From CAZOOM01 sp964460795 (GTDB taxonomy: Bacteria > Omnitrophota > Omnitrophia > Omnitrophales > Aquincolibacteriaceae): 64,000 nt of DNA. Positions 26,731 to 34,639 of the stretch are shown one piece after another (position 1 is the stretch's first letter; each line of letters opens with the position of its first letter). The notes below the pieces were generated by a model, which worked only from the letters and a program-made list of their open reading frames with translations, was not told the origin of the DNA and did no database searches. The DNA lies in the NCBI GenBank assembly GCA_964460795.1, contig CAYWRU010000003.1, positions 1 through 64,000 on the forward strand, written 5' to 3'. The position numbers and the translations under genes are program-made.

Positions 26731-27075
26731 TTATTTAGGGGTAATGAATTTAAGGGCTTCACTCTCATCCTTGGCCAGCTTGAATATGGAATCGAGTTTA
26801 GCAATTTCAAATACACTGCGAACCGATTGGGCTAAATTATAAAGAACCAAACTGCCGCCATAGCGTTTCATTTTTTGGAAAAGCTCCACGAAGGTGGCAA
26901 GACCCGAACTGTCGATATAGCCAACCTTTTTAAGGTCAATCAAGATAAGTTTTGTCTGGCGGTCTACAAGTTTGGAAAGCTCACTTCGGACATCAGGCGA
27001 GGAATGGAAATCAAGGTCTCCGTCGAGCAGGATAAACTCTGATCCGTGATCTCCGCTTTTCTTGTCGATCTTCAC
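26731..27075 (-). CDS. STAS-domain protein (anti-sigma factor antagonist or MlaB-like)
   Basis: 114-residue single STAS domain. The phospho-acceptor region reads VGYIDSSGLATFVELFQ, with the DSSGL motif whose Ser is phosphorylated in SpoIIAA/RsbV proteins. Upstream, overlapping by 4 bases, is a kinase of the RsbW/SpoIIAB family; downstream are mlaE-mlaF-mlaD and a SpoIIE phosphatase. Two readings are possible: a classical antagonist in a partner switch, or the MlaB subunit that regulates MlaF. The intact Ser and adjacent kinase favour the first without excluding a double role. Confidence 0.9.
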   Translation of the reverse strand: MKIDKKSGDHGSEFILLDGDLDFHSSPDVRSELSKLVDRQTKLILIDLKKVGYIDSSGLATFVELFQKMKRYGGSLVLYNLAQSVRSVFEIAKLDSIFKLAKDESEALKFITPK

Positions 27076-27494
27076 GCCTCGCTCCTTGGTTTGGCTTTGA
27101 ATTTGGTCATGATGACCTCATTGCCTGCGGTGTGTTCGGTATTATACTGTAAGTCATCCAAGATTGTCTTCATGAAATAAATCCCTAGACCGTTCGGTTC
27201 TGTTGGAGGAAGCTTGGGCTCTTTGATCTTGGTGAGATCAATTTTCTTTCCAAAATCGCGGATACGGATCACGATCCGATCCGGATGATCCTGATAAGTG
27301 ATTCGAACCTCATGGCCTTTTTCTCCTTGATAGGCGTGGCGAATGGCATTGGCAGCGCCTTCTCCCACAGCGACCAGCATTTCTTCAAGAGGTTTGTCTT
27401 GGAAGCCGGAAGCGCGCAGGCATTTTCCAATTTCCGCGCGGACTTCTTTCAGTTTCGCAGAGTCACTATCGATGATCAAAGTCTGTTCGTTCAT
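27072..27494 (-). CDS. Anti-sigma regulatory factor, serine kinase (HATPase)
   Basis: 140-residue GHKL ATPase of the RsbW/SpoIIAB type. The N box is AVGEGAANAIRHAY, followed by IRIRDFGKKID (G1) and GLGIYFMKTILDDLQY (G2). Predicted to phosphorylate the STAS protein downstream (4-base overlap) and to hold an unknown partner. No sigma factor is encoded in the operon, so the output may be a distant sigma factor, the Mla transporter or another target. Overlaps the HD-GYP gene upstream by 4 bases. Confidence 0.9.
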   Translation of the reverse strand: MNEQTLIIDSDSAKLKEVRAEIGKCLRASGFQDKPLEEMLVAVGEGAANAIRHAYQGEKGHEVRITYQDHPDRIVIRIRDFGKKIDLTKIKEPKLPPTEPNGLGIYFMKTILDDLQYNTEHTAGNEVIMTKFKAKPRSEA

Positions 27495-28153
27495 GGGTGT
27501 TGGCCGTTTGAGTGAAAAGTTTGGCGGTAATAAAGATCGACGACTTCCTGAAAGACCTTGACTACCTCAGGATCAAATTTAGAGCCGGTCATTCTTTGGA
27601 TGAGTGCCAGAGAGTCTTTAAGAGCGAACGGTTTTTTATAAGGCCGTGCGGTCACGAGAGCATCAAAATAATCTGAAAGCGAAACAATGCGGGCCTCAAT
27701 CGAGATGGCTTTTCCGAGCAATCCATCCGGATAGCCAGAGCCGTCAAAATTCTCGTGATGATTGCGGATCATGGGGATTAAATCCCAAAGTAGATGGCAG
27801 TTAAGGATTAAAAAATGTCCTTTTTCGGGGTGCTGATTCATGCGGGCCCGCTCGTCCGGGGAAAAGGATCCGGGTTTGTGAAGTAGTTCATCCGGAATGC
27901 CGATTTTTCCAATATCATGCAGGAGGCTGCCCCGGCGCAGGGTTTCCAATCGGGGCTTATCAAAACCAAGCTTTTGTCCGATAAGATAGGAAAGTTCTGC
28001 AACGCGGTCTGAATGGCCGCGAGTATAGGCATCCCGGTCTTCGAGGGCATGCACGAGGACTTTCATCATTTCGAAAAGAGATTCTTCGGATTTCCCGACT
28101 TCTCCGAGATATTGATGAGTCCGATTGAAGTTATCTGAAGGATTGTGCTGCAT
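27491..28153 (-). CDS. HD-GYP domain phosphodiesterase
   Basis: 220-residue stand-alone HD-GYP protein, presumed cyclic-di-GMP phosphodiesterase. Metal and family residues are complete: RDAYTRGHSDRVAELS, LLHDIGKIGIPDELLHKPG, HPEKG, NHHENFDGSGYPDG and IVSLSDYFDALVTARPYK. There is no attached receiver or sensor domain. It is the first gene of the seven-gene minus-strand operon and suggests second-messenger input to it. The ATG at 28153 has no Shine-Dalgarno sequence; see the promoter entry. Confidence 0.92.
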   Translation of the reverse strand: MQHNPSDNFNRTHQYLGEVGKSEESLFEMMKVLVHALEDRDAYTRGHSDRVAELSYLIGQKLGFDKPRLETLRRGSLLHDIGKIGIPDELLHKPGSFSPDERARMNQHPEKGHFLILNCHLLWDLIPMIRNHHENFDGSGYPDGLLGKAISIEARIVSLSDYFDALVTARPYKKPFALKDSLALIQRMTGSKFDPEVVKVFQEVVDLYYRQTFHSNGQHP

Positions 28154-28161
28154 AAGTCAAA

Positions 28162-28189
28162 AGTATAAACGCTTTTTTAAAAAAGCCAA
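28162..28189 (-). promoter_or_regulatory. Candidate promoter of the HD-GYP/Mla operon, near-leaderless
   Basis: Reading the minus strand, TTGGCT (28189-28184) and TATACT (28167-28162) are 16 bases apart. Transcription would start about 2-3 bases before the ATG at 28153, so the mRNA would be almost leaderless, which agrees with the missing ribosome site. The spacer contains the perfect palindrome GCTTTTTTAAAAAAGC (28171-28186). Match to the -35 consensus is modest. Confidence 0.35.
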
Positions 28190-28232
28190 GCAAGTCCTCG
28201 AAAAGGACTGATGATGGAAAGGGAATTGATCC

Positions 28233-29351
28233 GTGAATCTTGATAATGATTTTAAGGGGGCGAATGAGATCGGGAAGATCTTTAATTCGTTCATGGACAA
28301 AAAACTTCTTTGCGATTTTTTTTTAGATAGTGTTCTGACTTTTATCCCTGGTGCATCCGGACACCTCTTCCTGCTTGGGAATCAAAATCAGCTCTGGCTT
28401 GAATCTGCCAATGGCCCCAGTCCCATCATTGCGGAACAGTTAAAAAGCGAGGCGGAAGCCGTGTACCGCCGTGGTCAGCCTGTTTCCAATGAGCGCCTTC
28501 TCGTTCTTCCGCTGATTGTGCGAAATAGTGCGATTGGCTCCGTGTGTTTTTTTCATCGGGAATCGGGTCGGAAATTTTCTGATAAGGAATTTGCCCTGGC
28601 CCAAGATCTGACTTATCAGTTGGCTGGGGCGCTGCAGAACATCTTGCTCTTCGAACAGAATATGAAGATGGAGCGGCTGGCCGCCATTGGACAAACCACC
28701 AGTATGGTGATGCATGAACTTACCAACATTCTTCAGCTTGGGAAATTAGCTGATGACTGCTTGAATCGCGGTTTGTCCATGAAAAATGACAAATTACTCA
28801 CTCGAGGTTTAGCCGGTATTAAAAAAGCTTTGCATGAAATGGATGGATTTGCGTACGAAATGTTGAGTTTAACCAAAGACTACAAAATAAAACCCGTGGA
28901 AATGGATTTGGCGGCTGTGCTCACAGAATTAAGGAATGATCTTGATGAAAAAGCTCGTCAAGCTCATGTTGCTCTCGATTTTGAATCGGAATCAGCCTTG
29001 AAGGCTGAAGGTGAGCCGCGTTCACTTTTTCGAGCTCTTCTTAATATCACAAAAAATGCCATTGAGGCTGCGGATAAATCTGATGCTTGGATTCGTATCC
29101 GCGCTCGAAGTTTAAATCCGGAACAATATGAAATTCGCATCGATGATAATGGTCAGGGTATGACAGAGGAAGTGAAAGCGAGAATCTTTCAGGCTTTTTT
29201 TTCTACCAAAGGGCAGCGAGGAACCGGGCTTGGGCTCATGATTATTGATCGAACTGTGAAAGCGCATGGGGGATCGATACGAGTTGAGAGCGAGTCCGGC
29301 AAGGGCACTTCCTTCATTCTCAGTCTTCCTAAAACACTTCCTCGAGAATAG
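28233..29351 (+). CDS. GAF-type sensor histidine kinase
   Basis: Soluble histidine kinase, 372 residues, divergent from the HD-GYP operon. The N-terminal region (about 5-145) fits a GAF fold (FIPGASGHLFLLGNQNQLWL, LPLIVRNSAIGSVCFF). The H box is unusual in sequence: MVMHELTNILQLG around residue 165. The ATPase domain is complete: NITKNAIEAA (N box), DDNGQGM (G1), and GTGLGLMIIDRTVKAHGG (G2). No receiver domain is attached; response regulators are encoded about 12 kb away. Start is GTG 28233 after GGAAAGGGA. Confidence 0.88.
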   Translation: MNLDNDFKGANEIGKIFNSFMDKKLLCDFFLDSVLTFIPGASGHLFLLGNQNQLWLESANGPSPIIAEQLKSEAEAVYRRGQPVSNERLLVLPLIVRNSAIGSVCFFHRESGRKFSDKEFALAQDLTYQLAGALQNILLFEQNMKMERLAAIGQTTSMVMHELTNILQLGKLADDCLNRGLSMKNDKLLTRGLAGIKKALHEMDGFAYEMLSLTKDYKIKPVEMDLAAVLTELRNDLDEKARQAHVALDFESESALKAEGEPRSLFRALLNITKNAIEAADKSDAWIRIRARSLNPEQYEIRIDDNGQGMTEEVKARIFQAFFSTKGQRGTGLGLMIIDRTVKAHGGSIRVESESGKGTSFILSLPKTLPRE

Positions 29352-29420
29352 AAAATATCCTAACCATTTATTGCTAAATGAGTTATGGATAATCTGATCA
29401 ACGATGAATCAAAAGACCAT

Positions 29421-29449
29421 TTGACAGATGGGTAGTAATCTAATAGTCT
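29421..29449 (+). promoter_or_regulatory. Candidate promoter of the cysteine/sulfate operon
   Basis: TTGACA (29421-29426) is a perfect -35 box. The hexamer 17 bases downstream is TAGTCT (29444-29449), a weak -10, as often seen in activated promoters. The 153-base region from 29352 to 29504 is much more AT-rich than its surroundings and has no other recognisable element; a CysB-, Rrf2- or CymR-type activator site could lie here but I cannot name one. Confidence 0.4.
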
Positions 29450-29504
29450 ATTAAAACCATAGATATTATATAGTAATAAACCTTTGTCAATTCAGGAGGT
29501 TAAT

Positions 29505-30443
29505 ATGGGACGAATTTACAGCGATATTACAAAAACAATCGGAAATACGCCGCTCGTAAAACTCAATCGCGTAACGAGTGGACTTAAGGCTACGATTTTG
29601 GCAAAGCTCGAATTTTTCAATCCGCTTTCCAGCGTCAAAGACCGGATTGGTGCAGCGATGATTGAAGCTGCAGAAAAAAAGGGGATCTTTCACAAAGACT
29701 CGGTCATTGTGGAGCCCACGAGTGGAAATACGGGGATTGCGCTGGCTTTCGTTGCTGCGGCCAAAGGGTATCGGTTGATTTTAACCATGCCGGAGACCAT
29801 GAGTCTTGAGCGGCGAAAATTGTTAACTGCTTTGGGAGCAGAACTCGTTCTTACCGAAGGCCCTCGGGGAATGAAGGGTGCCATTGAAAAGGCTGAAGAG
29901 ATTGCAAAAAATACCCCGCCCAGTTTTATTCCTCAGCAATTTAATAATCCGGCGAATCCTGAGATCCACCGCAAAACAACGGCCGAAGAAATTTGGAAGG
30001 ATACGGATGGGCAAGTGGATATTTTTATTGCAGGCGTTGGTACGGGTGGAACCATTACAGGAGTGGGGGAGGTTTTGAAAGAGCGCAAGCCCACGGTGAA
30101 AATTATTGCAATCGAACCCAAAGATTCTCCCGTGATTTCAGGCGGAAAACCAGGGCCGCATAAAATCCAAGGACTCGGCGCTGGATTTATTCCGCAAAAT
30201 CTCAATCAAAAGGTGATCGATGAAACCCTTTTGGTGAGCCATGAAGATGCAGGAGTGATCGCCAGGCGGCTCGCACGTGAAGAGGGGATTTTGGCCGGAA
30301 TTTCAAGCGGGGCTGCAGTTTGGGCAGCTCTTGAAGTGGCACGCCGCAAGGAGTCTGAAGGCAAAACCATCGTGGTGATTATTCCTTCCTGTGGAGAGAG
30401 ATATCTTTCCACTTGGCTTTTTGAAACAGCAGCTACAGGATAG
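29505..30443 (+). CDS. cysK: Cysteine synthase (O-acetylserine sulfhydrylase)
   Basis: PLP enzyme that makes L-cysteine from O-acetylserine and sulfide. Start ATG 29505 follows the strong site AGGAGGT at 29493-29499. 312 residues; PLP lysine lies in NPLSSVKDRIG, the substrate loop is PTSGNTGIAL, the phosphate loop GTGGTITGVG, and the C-terminal PSCGERYLST carries the Ser that pairs with the PLP ring nitrogen. First gene of an operon ending in a sulfate ABC transporter, so it joins uptake to assimilation. The reductase steps (APS/PAPS, sulfite) are not in this window. Confidence 0.96.
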   Translation: MGRIYSDITKTIGNTPLVKLNRVTSGLKATILAKLEFFNPLSSVKDRIGAAMIEAAEKKGIFHKDSVIVEPTSGNTGIALAFVAAAKGYRLILTMPETMSLERRKLLTALGAELVLTEGPRGMKGAIEKAEEIAKNTPPSFIPQQFNNPANPEIHRKTTAEEIWKDTDGQVDIFIAGVGTGGTITGVGEVLKERKPTVKIIAIEPKDSPVISGGKPGPHKIQGLGAGFIPQNLNQKVIDETLLVSHEDAGVIARRLAREEGILAGISSGAAVWAALEVARRKESEGKTIVVIIPSCGERYLSTWLFETAATG

Positions 30444-30452
30444 GAGAAAAGC

Positions 30453-30710
30453 ATGGGGCCTGGAATTCAAAATAAATCCATTGTTCATGATGCGATCATT
30501 AAGGATATTGCGGATGTTGTGCGTCGCTTAGCTTTTGGGGCGGTGACCATCAAGGTTCATCAATCAAAAATTGTTCAAATAGAAATTACCGAGAGTAAAC
30601 GATTTGATGAAGTTTGGATCGTTGAAAACGGCGGTGGACCGCTCGGAGAAGGCGGGAAAAACCGTACAAATGAAAACGCATTGATCAGCCGTCTACAACT
30701 GGTATTTTAA
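30453..30710 (+). CDS. YezD-like small protein (DUF2292)
   Basis: 85-residue protein. The central part VTIKVHQSKIVQIEITESKR fits the YezD/DUF2292 family pattern (strand, Gly/Gln turn, VVQIE, Lys/Arg-rich end), which is repeatedly found beside sulfate-assimilation genes; function is not established. The N-terminal half is helical (DAIIKDIADVVRRL) and the C-terminal tail is Gly-rich. Starts 9 bases after cysK with GGAGAAAAGC ahead of ATG. Its place between cysK and the sulfate-binding protein suggests a role in sulfur metabolism. Confidence 0.75.
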   Translation: MGPGIQNKSIVHDAIIKDIADVVRRLAFGAVTIKVHQSKIVQIEITESKRFDEVWIVENGGGPLGEGGKNRTNENALISRLQLVF

Positions 30711-30734
30711 GAAAGCCTTGAAAAGGAGACTCTT

Positions 30735-31748
30735 ATGTGGAAGCAAATTGGAATTTTGTTTTTTGTCGGAATTTTGATCCTGAGCGCATCGAATACGGCT
30801 TTTGCGGCTGAGAAGACTTCGGTGACGCTGCTTAATGTTTCGTATGATCCTACCCGGGAACTTTATGAAAAATATAATGCGGCATTTGCCAAATATTGGA
30901 AAGGAAAAACTGGGCAGGATGTCACCATCAATCAATCGCACGGAGGATCGGGTAAACAAGCGCGCGCGATTATCGACGGCTTGGATGCTGATGTGGCTAC
31001 TCTGGCGCTTGCGTTTGATGTGAACGCGCTCTATAAAAAGGCAGGCTTGATTTCCAAAAATTGGCAGTCTAAGCTACCCAATAATAGTGCGCCGTATACT
31101 TCGACGATTGTTTTTTTGGTTCGGAAAGGCAATCCGAAGCAGATCAAGGATTGGAACGATCTGGTGCGTCCGGGGATTGAAGTGATTACCCCGAATCCAA
31201 AGACTTCGGGCGGTGCACGTTGGAATTATCTCGCTGCGTGGGGGTATGCCAAAAAGAAATTTGGCGGCGATGAAATCCAGATCAAGGAATTCATCAAAGC
31301 TCTCTATAAAAATGCTCCGGTCCTGGATACAGGAGCTCGAGGGTCGACTACGACCTTTGTAGAGCGGGGCATCGGCGATGTCTTGATTGCTTGGGAGAAC
31401 GAGGCGTTTCTCGTCCTGAATGATCTGGGTAAGGATCGTTTTGAGATTGTGGTTCCATCGCTTAGCATTCTGGCAGAGCCTCCGGTCACGGTGGTAGATA
31501 AAGCGGCATCAAAACACGGCACTACGGAAATTGCCAAGGCCTATTTAGAGTATCTCTATTCGGAGGAAGGACAGGAGATTGTTGCTCAAAACTATTACCG
31601 GCCCCGATTAGAATCTGTGGCGCAAAAATATGCGGCGAGGTTTCCAAAGATAGAATTGATTACGATCGAAGATTTCGGAGGATGGGAAAAAGCACAGGCC
31701 GATCATTTTGCGGATGCAGGGATTTTTGATCAACTTTATTTAACGTAA
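30735..31748 (+). CDS. sbp: Sulfate/thiosulfate ABC transporter substrate-binding protein
   Basis: Periplasmic sulfate receptor, 337 residues. N-terminal signal peptide (MWKQIGILFFVGILILSASN then AFA-A cleavage near residue 25). Family motifs: LLNVSYDPTRELY, NQSHGGSGKQARAI, the ITPNPKTSGGARWNYLAAWG segment and VLDTGARGSTTTFVERGIGD, all lining the sulfate site in Sbp/CysP proteins. AAGGAG precedes the ATG. Whether it takes thiosulfate too cannot be told. Confidence 0.96.
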   Translation: MWKQIGILFFVGILILSASNTAFAAEKTSVTLLNVSYDPTRELYEKYNAAFAKYWKGKTGQDVTINQSHGGSGKQARAIIDGLDADVATLALAFDVNALYKKAGLISKNWQSKLPNNSAPYTSTIVFLVRKGNPKQIKDWNDLVRPGIEVITPNPKTSGGARWNYLAAWGYAKKKFGGDEIQIKEFIKALYKNAPVLDTGARGSTTTFVERGIGDVLIAWENEAFLVLNDLGKDRFEIVVPSLSILAEPPVTVVDKAASKHGTTEIAKAYLEYLYSEEGQEIVAQNYYRPRLESVAQKYAARFPKIELITIEDFGGWEKAQADHFADAGIFDQLYLT

Positions 31749-31768
31749 GAGAACAGTGTTTTAAAAAT

Positions 31769-32599
31769 ATGGGAAAAAAAATTCAGCGAGTGATTCCGGG
31801 GTTTGGTTTAACTCTGGGATTTACGCTTTTTTATTTGAGCGTGATTGTCCTGATCCCGCTCTCTCTTTTATTTTTCAAGTCCATGACCTTGGGCTGGGGA
31901 CATTTTTGGGAGGCAGTGACGGCTAAGAGGACCCTTTTAGCTTTGCAGGTAAGCTTTGAAACGTCTTTGATTAGCGCGTTTTTTAATGCCTTCTTTGGAC
32001 TGCTGGTGGCTTGGGTGCTGGCCCGGTATTCTTTTCCATTCAAAAAACTTTTAGATGCGCTTGTGGATCTTCCTTTTGCGCTTCCCACTGCGGTTGCAGG
32101 GATTGCGCTGACCACACTTTATGGACCGCATGGCTGGCTGGGAAAACCGCTTCTTGCTTTAGGCGTTCACGCTGCTTTTTCAAAACTCGGAATTGTGATT
32201 GCTCTGACTTTTATCGGACTCCCTTTTGTGGTGCGGACGGTGGAACCTATTTTTCAGGATCTGGAAAAAGAAATTGAAGAAGCTGCTTCGAGTCTCGGGG
32301 CCAATCGCTGGCAGATTTTTACAAAAGTTATTTTTCCAACGGTTCTGCCGGCGCTGATGACCGGAACGGCTATGGCCTTTTCCCGAGCCTTGGGGGAATA
32401 TGGATCCGTGGTTTTTATTTCCGGAAACATGCCCATGAAAACAGAAATTGCGCCGCTTCTCATCATGACCAAACTGGAGCAATATGATTACGCGGGCGCA
32501 ACGGCGATTGCTGTGCTCATGCTGTGCATTTCCTTCTTTTTATTGTTAGGGCTGAATATTTTGCAGGCCAGGACACGCCGTTATGAAGCGATTTCCTAA
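31769..32599 (+). CDS. cysT: Sulfate ABC transporter permease CysT
   Basis: First membrane subunit of the sulfate importer, 276 residues, six membrane helices. The binding-protein-dependent permease EAA loop reads EEAASSLGANRWQIFTKVIF, which contacts CysA. ARYSFPFKKLLDALVDLPFA and the LGEYGSVVFISGNMP end segment are typical of CysT. Gap from sbp is 20 bases; next gene follows after 27 bases. Confidence 0.95.
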   Translation: MGKKIQRVIPGFGLTLGFTLFYLSVIVLIPLSLLFFKSMTLGWGHFWEAVTAKRTLLALQVSFETSLISAFFNAFFGLLVAWVLARYSFPFKKLLDALVDLPFALPTAVAGIALTTLYGPHGWLGKPLLALGVHAAFSKLGIVIALTFIGLPFVVRTVEPIFQDLEKEIEEAASSLGANRWQIFTKVIFPTVLPALMTGTAMAFSRALGEYGSVVFISGNMPMKTEIAPLLIMTKLEQYDYAGATAIAVLMLCISFFLLLGLNILQARTRRYEAIS

Positions 32600-32626
32600 A
32601 ATAATGTTGAGAGGTAAAAGGGATTT

Positions 32627-33490
32627 ATGGCTGGGACAGTGATGCGGCGGCTTCATGTGCCGCAAGTTCAGGGACGAGAATCCTTACAGGAGCCTGTTTG
32701 GATTCAGCGTGTATTGATTGGCTCCGCCGTAGTTTTCCTGGCGCTCTTTCTTGTCATCCCTATGGTATTAATTTTGACCTATGCTTTAAGTAAAGGGATT
32801 TCAGTTTATACAAAATCACTTTTGGATCCGGAAGCCCTGGCGGCGATCCGGCTTACTGGACTCGTGGCGTTTGTGAGCGTTTCACTCAATCTGATTTTTG
32901 GTCTCACAGCGTCTTGGGCTATCACCAAGTATGAATTTCCAGGAAAACGATTACTTTTAACTTTAATTGATTTGCCTTTTTCTGTATCACCTGTGATTTC
33001 AGGTCTGATTTTTATTTTACTTTTTGGTGCCCAGGGGATTTTTGGATCCTGGTTGAGTGCTCACGATATTAAAATCATTTTTGCAACACCCGGAATTATT
33101 TTGGCCACACTTTTTGTAACTTTCCCTTTTGTGGCCCGCGAACTGATTCCGCTCATGCAGTCCCAGGGGACGGATGAGGAAACGGCCGCAATTATTTTAG
33201 GTGCGAACGGATGGCAGACTTTTTGGCGGGTCACGCTTCCTAATATTCGGTGGGGACTTTTGTATGGAGTTATTTTATGCAATGCCCGGGCCATGGGAGA
33301 ATTCGGTGCGGTCTCAGTGGTTTCCGGACATATCCGGGGGCTGACCAATACCATACCGCTTCATGTGGAAATTTTATACAATGAGTATCAGTTTGTGGCT
33401 GCTTTTTCTGTGGCATCGCTTCTGATGTTTTTGGCGATCTTAACGCTGATTTTAAAACACAGCGTTGAACACAAAATGGCGCAGGGTTAA
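32627..33490 (+). CDS. cysW: Sulfate ABC transporter permease CysW
   Basis: Second permease subunit, 287 residues, six membrane helices after a hydrophilic N-terminus of about 35 residues. The EAA loop reads EETAAIILGANGWQTFWRVT; AMGEFGAVSVVSGHIRG is the CysW-specific conserved region. Pairs with CysT to form the channel. AAGGGA lies ahead of the ATG, and 18 bases separate it from cysA. Confidence 0.95.
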   Translation: MAGTVMRRLHVPQVQGRESLQEPVWIQRVLIGSAVVFLALFLVIPMVLILTYALSKGISVYTKSLLDPEALAAIRLTGLVAFVSVSLNLIFGLTASWAITKYEFPGKRLLLTLIDLPFSVSPVISGLIFILLFGAQGIFGSWLSAHDIKIIFATPGIILATLFVTFPFVARELIPLMQSQGTDEETAAIILGANGWQTFWRVTLPNIRWGLLYGVILCNARAMGEFGAVSVVSGHIRGLTNTIPLHVEILYNEYQFVAAFSVASLLMFLAILTLILKHSVEHKMAQG

Positions 33491-33508
33491 ACAAGGGATG
33501 AGGATCGG

Positions 33509-34576
33509 ATGAGCATCGAGGTTAAAGGAGTTCTAAAAAAATTTGGGGATTTTACCGCGCTAGAGCAGATTAATTTTGCAGTAAAAACCGGCGAGCTTGT
33601 TGCGCTTTTGGGTCCGAGCGGAAGTGGTAAGACCACATTGCTTCGAGTCATCGCGGGTTTGGAAGAAGCTGAAGAAGGACAGGTCTTAATCCACGGCGTG
33701 AATACCACGGATCAGCAGATCAAAGAGCGGCGTGTGGGATTTGTCTTTCAGCATTACGCCCTTTTTCGGCATATGACCGTATTTGAAAATGTGGCCTTCG
33801 GTCTTCGGGTCACACCGAAAAAAGACCGGCCCAAAGAATCGGAGATCCAGCGCACGGTTTTGAAACTGCTCAATTTGGTTCGCTTGGAAGGGCTCGCCAA
33901 ACGCTATCCCTCGCAGCTTTCTGGCGGGCAACGCCAGCGTGTGGCGCTCGCCCGGGCACTTGCGATCAAACCCAAGATGCTGCTTTTAGATGAACCTTTT
34001 GGATCCCTTGATGCCAAGGTGAGAAAAGAACTTCGCCAGTGGCTGCGAGAACTTCATGACCAGCTTCATATGACCAGTCTTTTTGTGACGCATGATCAAG
34101 AAGAGGCGCTTGAAGTAGCGGATCGGATCATTGTCATGAATGCCGGAAAAATTGAACAGATCGGTACGCCGGATGAAGTGTATCATCGTCCCGCGAGTCC
34201 TTTTGTGTATCACTTTCTGGGTAATGTGAATCTGTTTCACGGCCGATCAGACGGCGATAAAATTTATCTTGGAAACACTACGATTGAGCTTGAAGGGGGA
34301 TCGGCCGCGGCCGGCCCTTCGGCGCAAATTTATATCCGTCCTCATCTCCTGGATATTGACCGCAAACCGCAAGCTCAGTCTTTCCGGGCGCGCATCCAGC
34401 ATATTAATGCAGCCGGTCCCACCGTTCGTTTAGAGTTGGTGAGTGAAGAAGCCTCGGGAGTCATTCACGCGGAAATTCCCATCGAGCGATTTCAGGTGCT
34501 TCAACTGAAGCGGAATGAAGAAGTGTACGTTACTCCCAAAAAAATGGACGCTTTTCCTACCGATTATTCGATCTAA
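33509..34576 (+). CDS. cysA: Sulfate ABC transporter ATP-binding protein CysA
   Basis: Energising ATPase of the sulfate importer, 355 residues. Walker A LLGPSGSGKTTLLR, Q loop FVFQHYALFRHMTV, signature LSGGQRQRVALARAL, Walker B LLLDEPFGSLD and switch VTHDQEEALEVAD are intact. After residue about 240 a TOBE-like beta domain follows (IYIRPHLLDI, INAAGPTVRLELV), usual for CysA. Last gene of the operon; a strong bidirectional terminator follows. Confidence 0.96.
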   Translation: MSIEVKGVLKKFGDFTALEQINFAVKTGELVALLGPSGSGKTTLLRVIAGLEEAEEGQVLIHGVNTTDQQIKERRVGFVFQHYALFRHMTVFENVAFGLRVTPKKDRPKESEIQRTVLKLLNLVRLEGLAKRYPSQLSGGQRQRVALARALAIKPKMLLLDEPFGSLDAKVRKELRQWLRELHDQLHMTSLFVTHDQEEALEVADRIIVMNAGKIEQIGTPDEVYHRPASPFVYHFLGNVNLFHGRSDGDKIYLGNTTIELEGGSAAAGPSAQIYIRPHLLDIDRKPQAQSFRARIQHINAAGPTVRLELVSEEASGVIHAEIPIERFQVLQLKRNEEVYVTPKKMDAFPTDYSI

Positions 34577-34579
34577 AGC

Positions 34580-34635
34580 AAAAAGGGGACAGGCTACTTT
34601 TACTCAGTAACGGAAAAGTAGCCTGTCCCCTTTTT
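34580..34635. terminator. Perfect 22-bp inverted repeat, bidirectional terminator of REP type
   Basis: The arms 34580-34601 and 34614-34635 are perfect complements around a 12-base loop; each begins or ends with A/T runs, so the hairpin gives a U tract in both directions. It lies between the convergent cysA and PAP2 genes, four bases before the PAP2 stop. The stem contains GGGGACAGGC, the same core as the REP-like elements in the giant gene at 55119 and 55518, so it is probably a mobile palindrome used as terminator. Confidence 0.85.
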
Positions 34636-34639
34636 TGAA

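Noticed and set aside
29352..29504. SAM or T-box riboswitch ahead of cysK
   Set aside because: No conserved riboswitch core or terminator hairpin was found; AT-rich with only promoter-like boxes.
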